DNA of 45,237 bases from Chloroflexota bacterium (GTDB taxonomy: Bacteria; Chloroflexota; Dormibacteria; Dormibacterales; Dormibacteraceae). This document shows, one piece after another, positions 45,237 through 45,237 of this stretch. The notes under the pieces are model-generated. The model was not told the origin of the DNA. It did no database searches and worked only from the letters and a program-made list of their open reading frames with translations. The first letter of the stretch is position 1, and each line of letters opens with the position of its first letter. Both the position numbers and the translations under genes were made by a program. The stretch is from assembly GCA_005881025.1 (NCBI GenBank), contig VBFO01000112.1:1-45237 (forward strand), given 5' to 3'.

Positions 45237-45237
45237 T

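Overview
The window is GC-rich bacterial chromosome with dense, mostly minus-strand operons. Start codons are mixed (ATG, GTG, TTG and, I argue, CTG), and many genes are coupled by 4-nt stop/start overlaps. Gene content points to a Terrabacteria-type organism: a sigma-R/RsrA-like redox sigma system, CdaA/CdaR for c-di-AMP, zinc-type S14, zinc-binding S4, and ribosomal proteins with Ala/Lys/Pro-rich tails. Dormibacterota, Chloroflexota or deep Actinomycetota would all fit. I cannot assign the phylum from sequence reading alone.

Layout. (1) 1-3.3 kb, minus: sigma factor, zinc anti-sigma, thiE, thiL, tsaE, tsaB (cut by the window edge), nearly all overlapping, with a sigma-R-like promoter in front of the sigma gene. 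(2) 3.3-5.3 kb: a large secreted protein with its own promoter, a 21-bp tandem repeat in its leader and a terminator hairpin. (3) 5.3-12.9 kb, minus: a membrane protein, argF, cdaA, cdaR, glmS, an acpS-nnrD fusion and alr, a set centred on cell-wall precursors, c-di-AMP and metabolite repair. (4) 13.0-16.4 kb: a plus-strand long-chain acyl-CoA synthetase, a small ribbon-helix-helix-like protein and a second secreted protein. (5) 16.5-39.5 kb, minus: a continuous ribosomal super-operon, rpsL-rpsG-fusA-tuf / rpsJ-rplC-rplD-rplW-rplB / rpsS-rplV-rpsC-rplP-rpmC-rpsQ / rplN-rplX-rplE-rpsN-rpsH-rplF-rplR-rpsE-rpmD-rplO-secY-adk-map-infA-rpmJ-rpsM-rpsK-rpsD-rpoA-rplQ-truA-rplM-rpsI, ending in a tyrosine-phosphatase-like gene. 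(6) 39.5-45.2 kb: a small methyltransferase and a peptide ABC transporter in two facing halves (dppD-dppF plus; dppA-dppB-dppC minus). A repeat cluster and a dppC gene remnant lie between the halves.

The most striking observation is a structured element present three times in the ribosomal super-operon, in its only three large gaps (tuf|rpsJ, rplB|rpsS, rpsQ|rplN). Each copy has an outer pairing, a GC-rich hairpin, and a 12-bp hairpin with a nearly invariant 16-nt loop. That hairpin ends 22-24 nt before a GTG start. Its stem changes between copies by compensatory substitutions only, as expected of a functional RNA. Two copies sit at the classical str|S10 and S10|spc boundaries. I know of no described element of this form.

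Other points of interest: dispersed 42-bp-period intergenic repeats at three loci (with a 21-bp relative at a fourth); apparent CTG starts for thiE, alr and the phosphatase, two of them in CTGA overlaps; the acpS-nnrD fusion; the silent-divergence dppC remnant beside a perfect palindrome; and tails on several ribosomal proteins. All functional calls come from reading translated sequence and recalled family motifs. No database search was possible.
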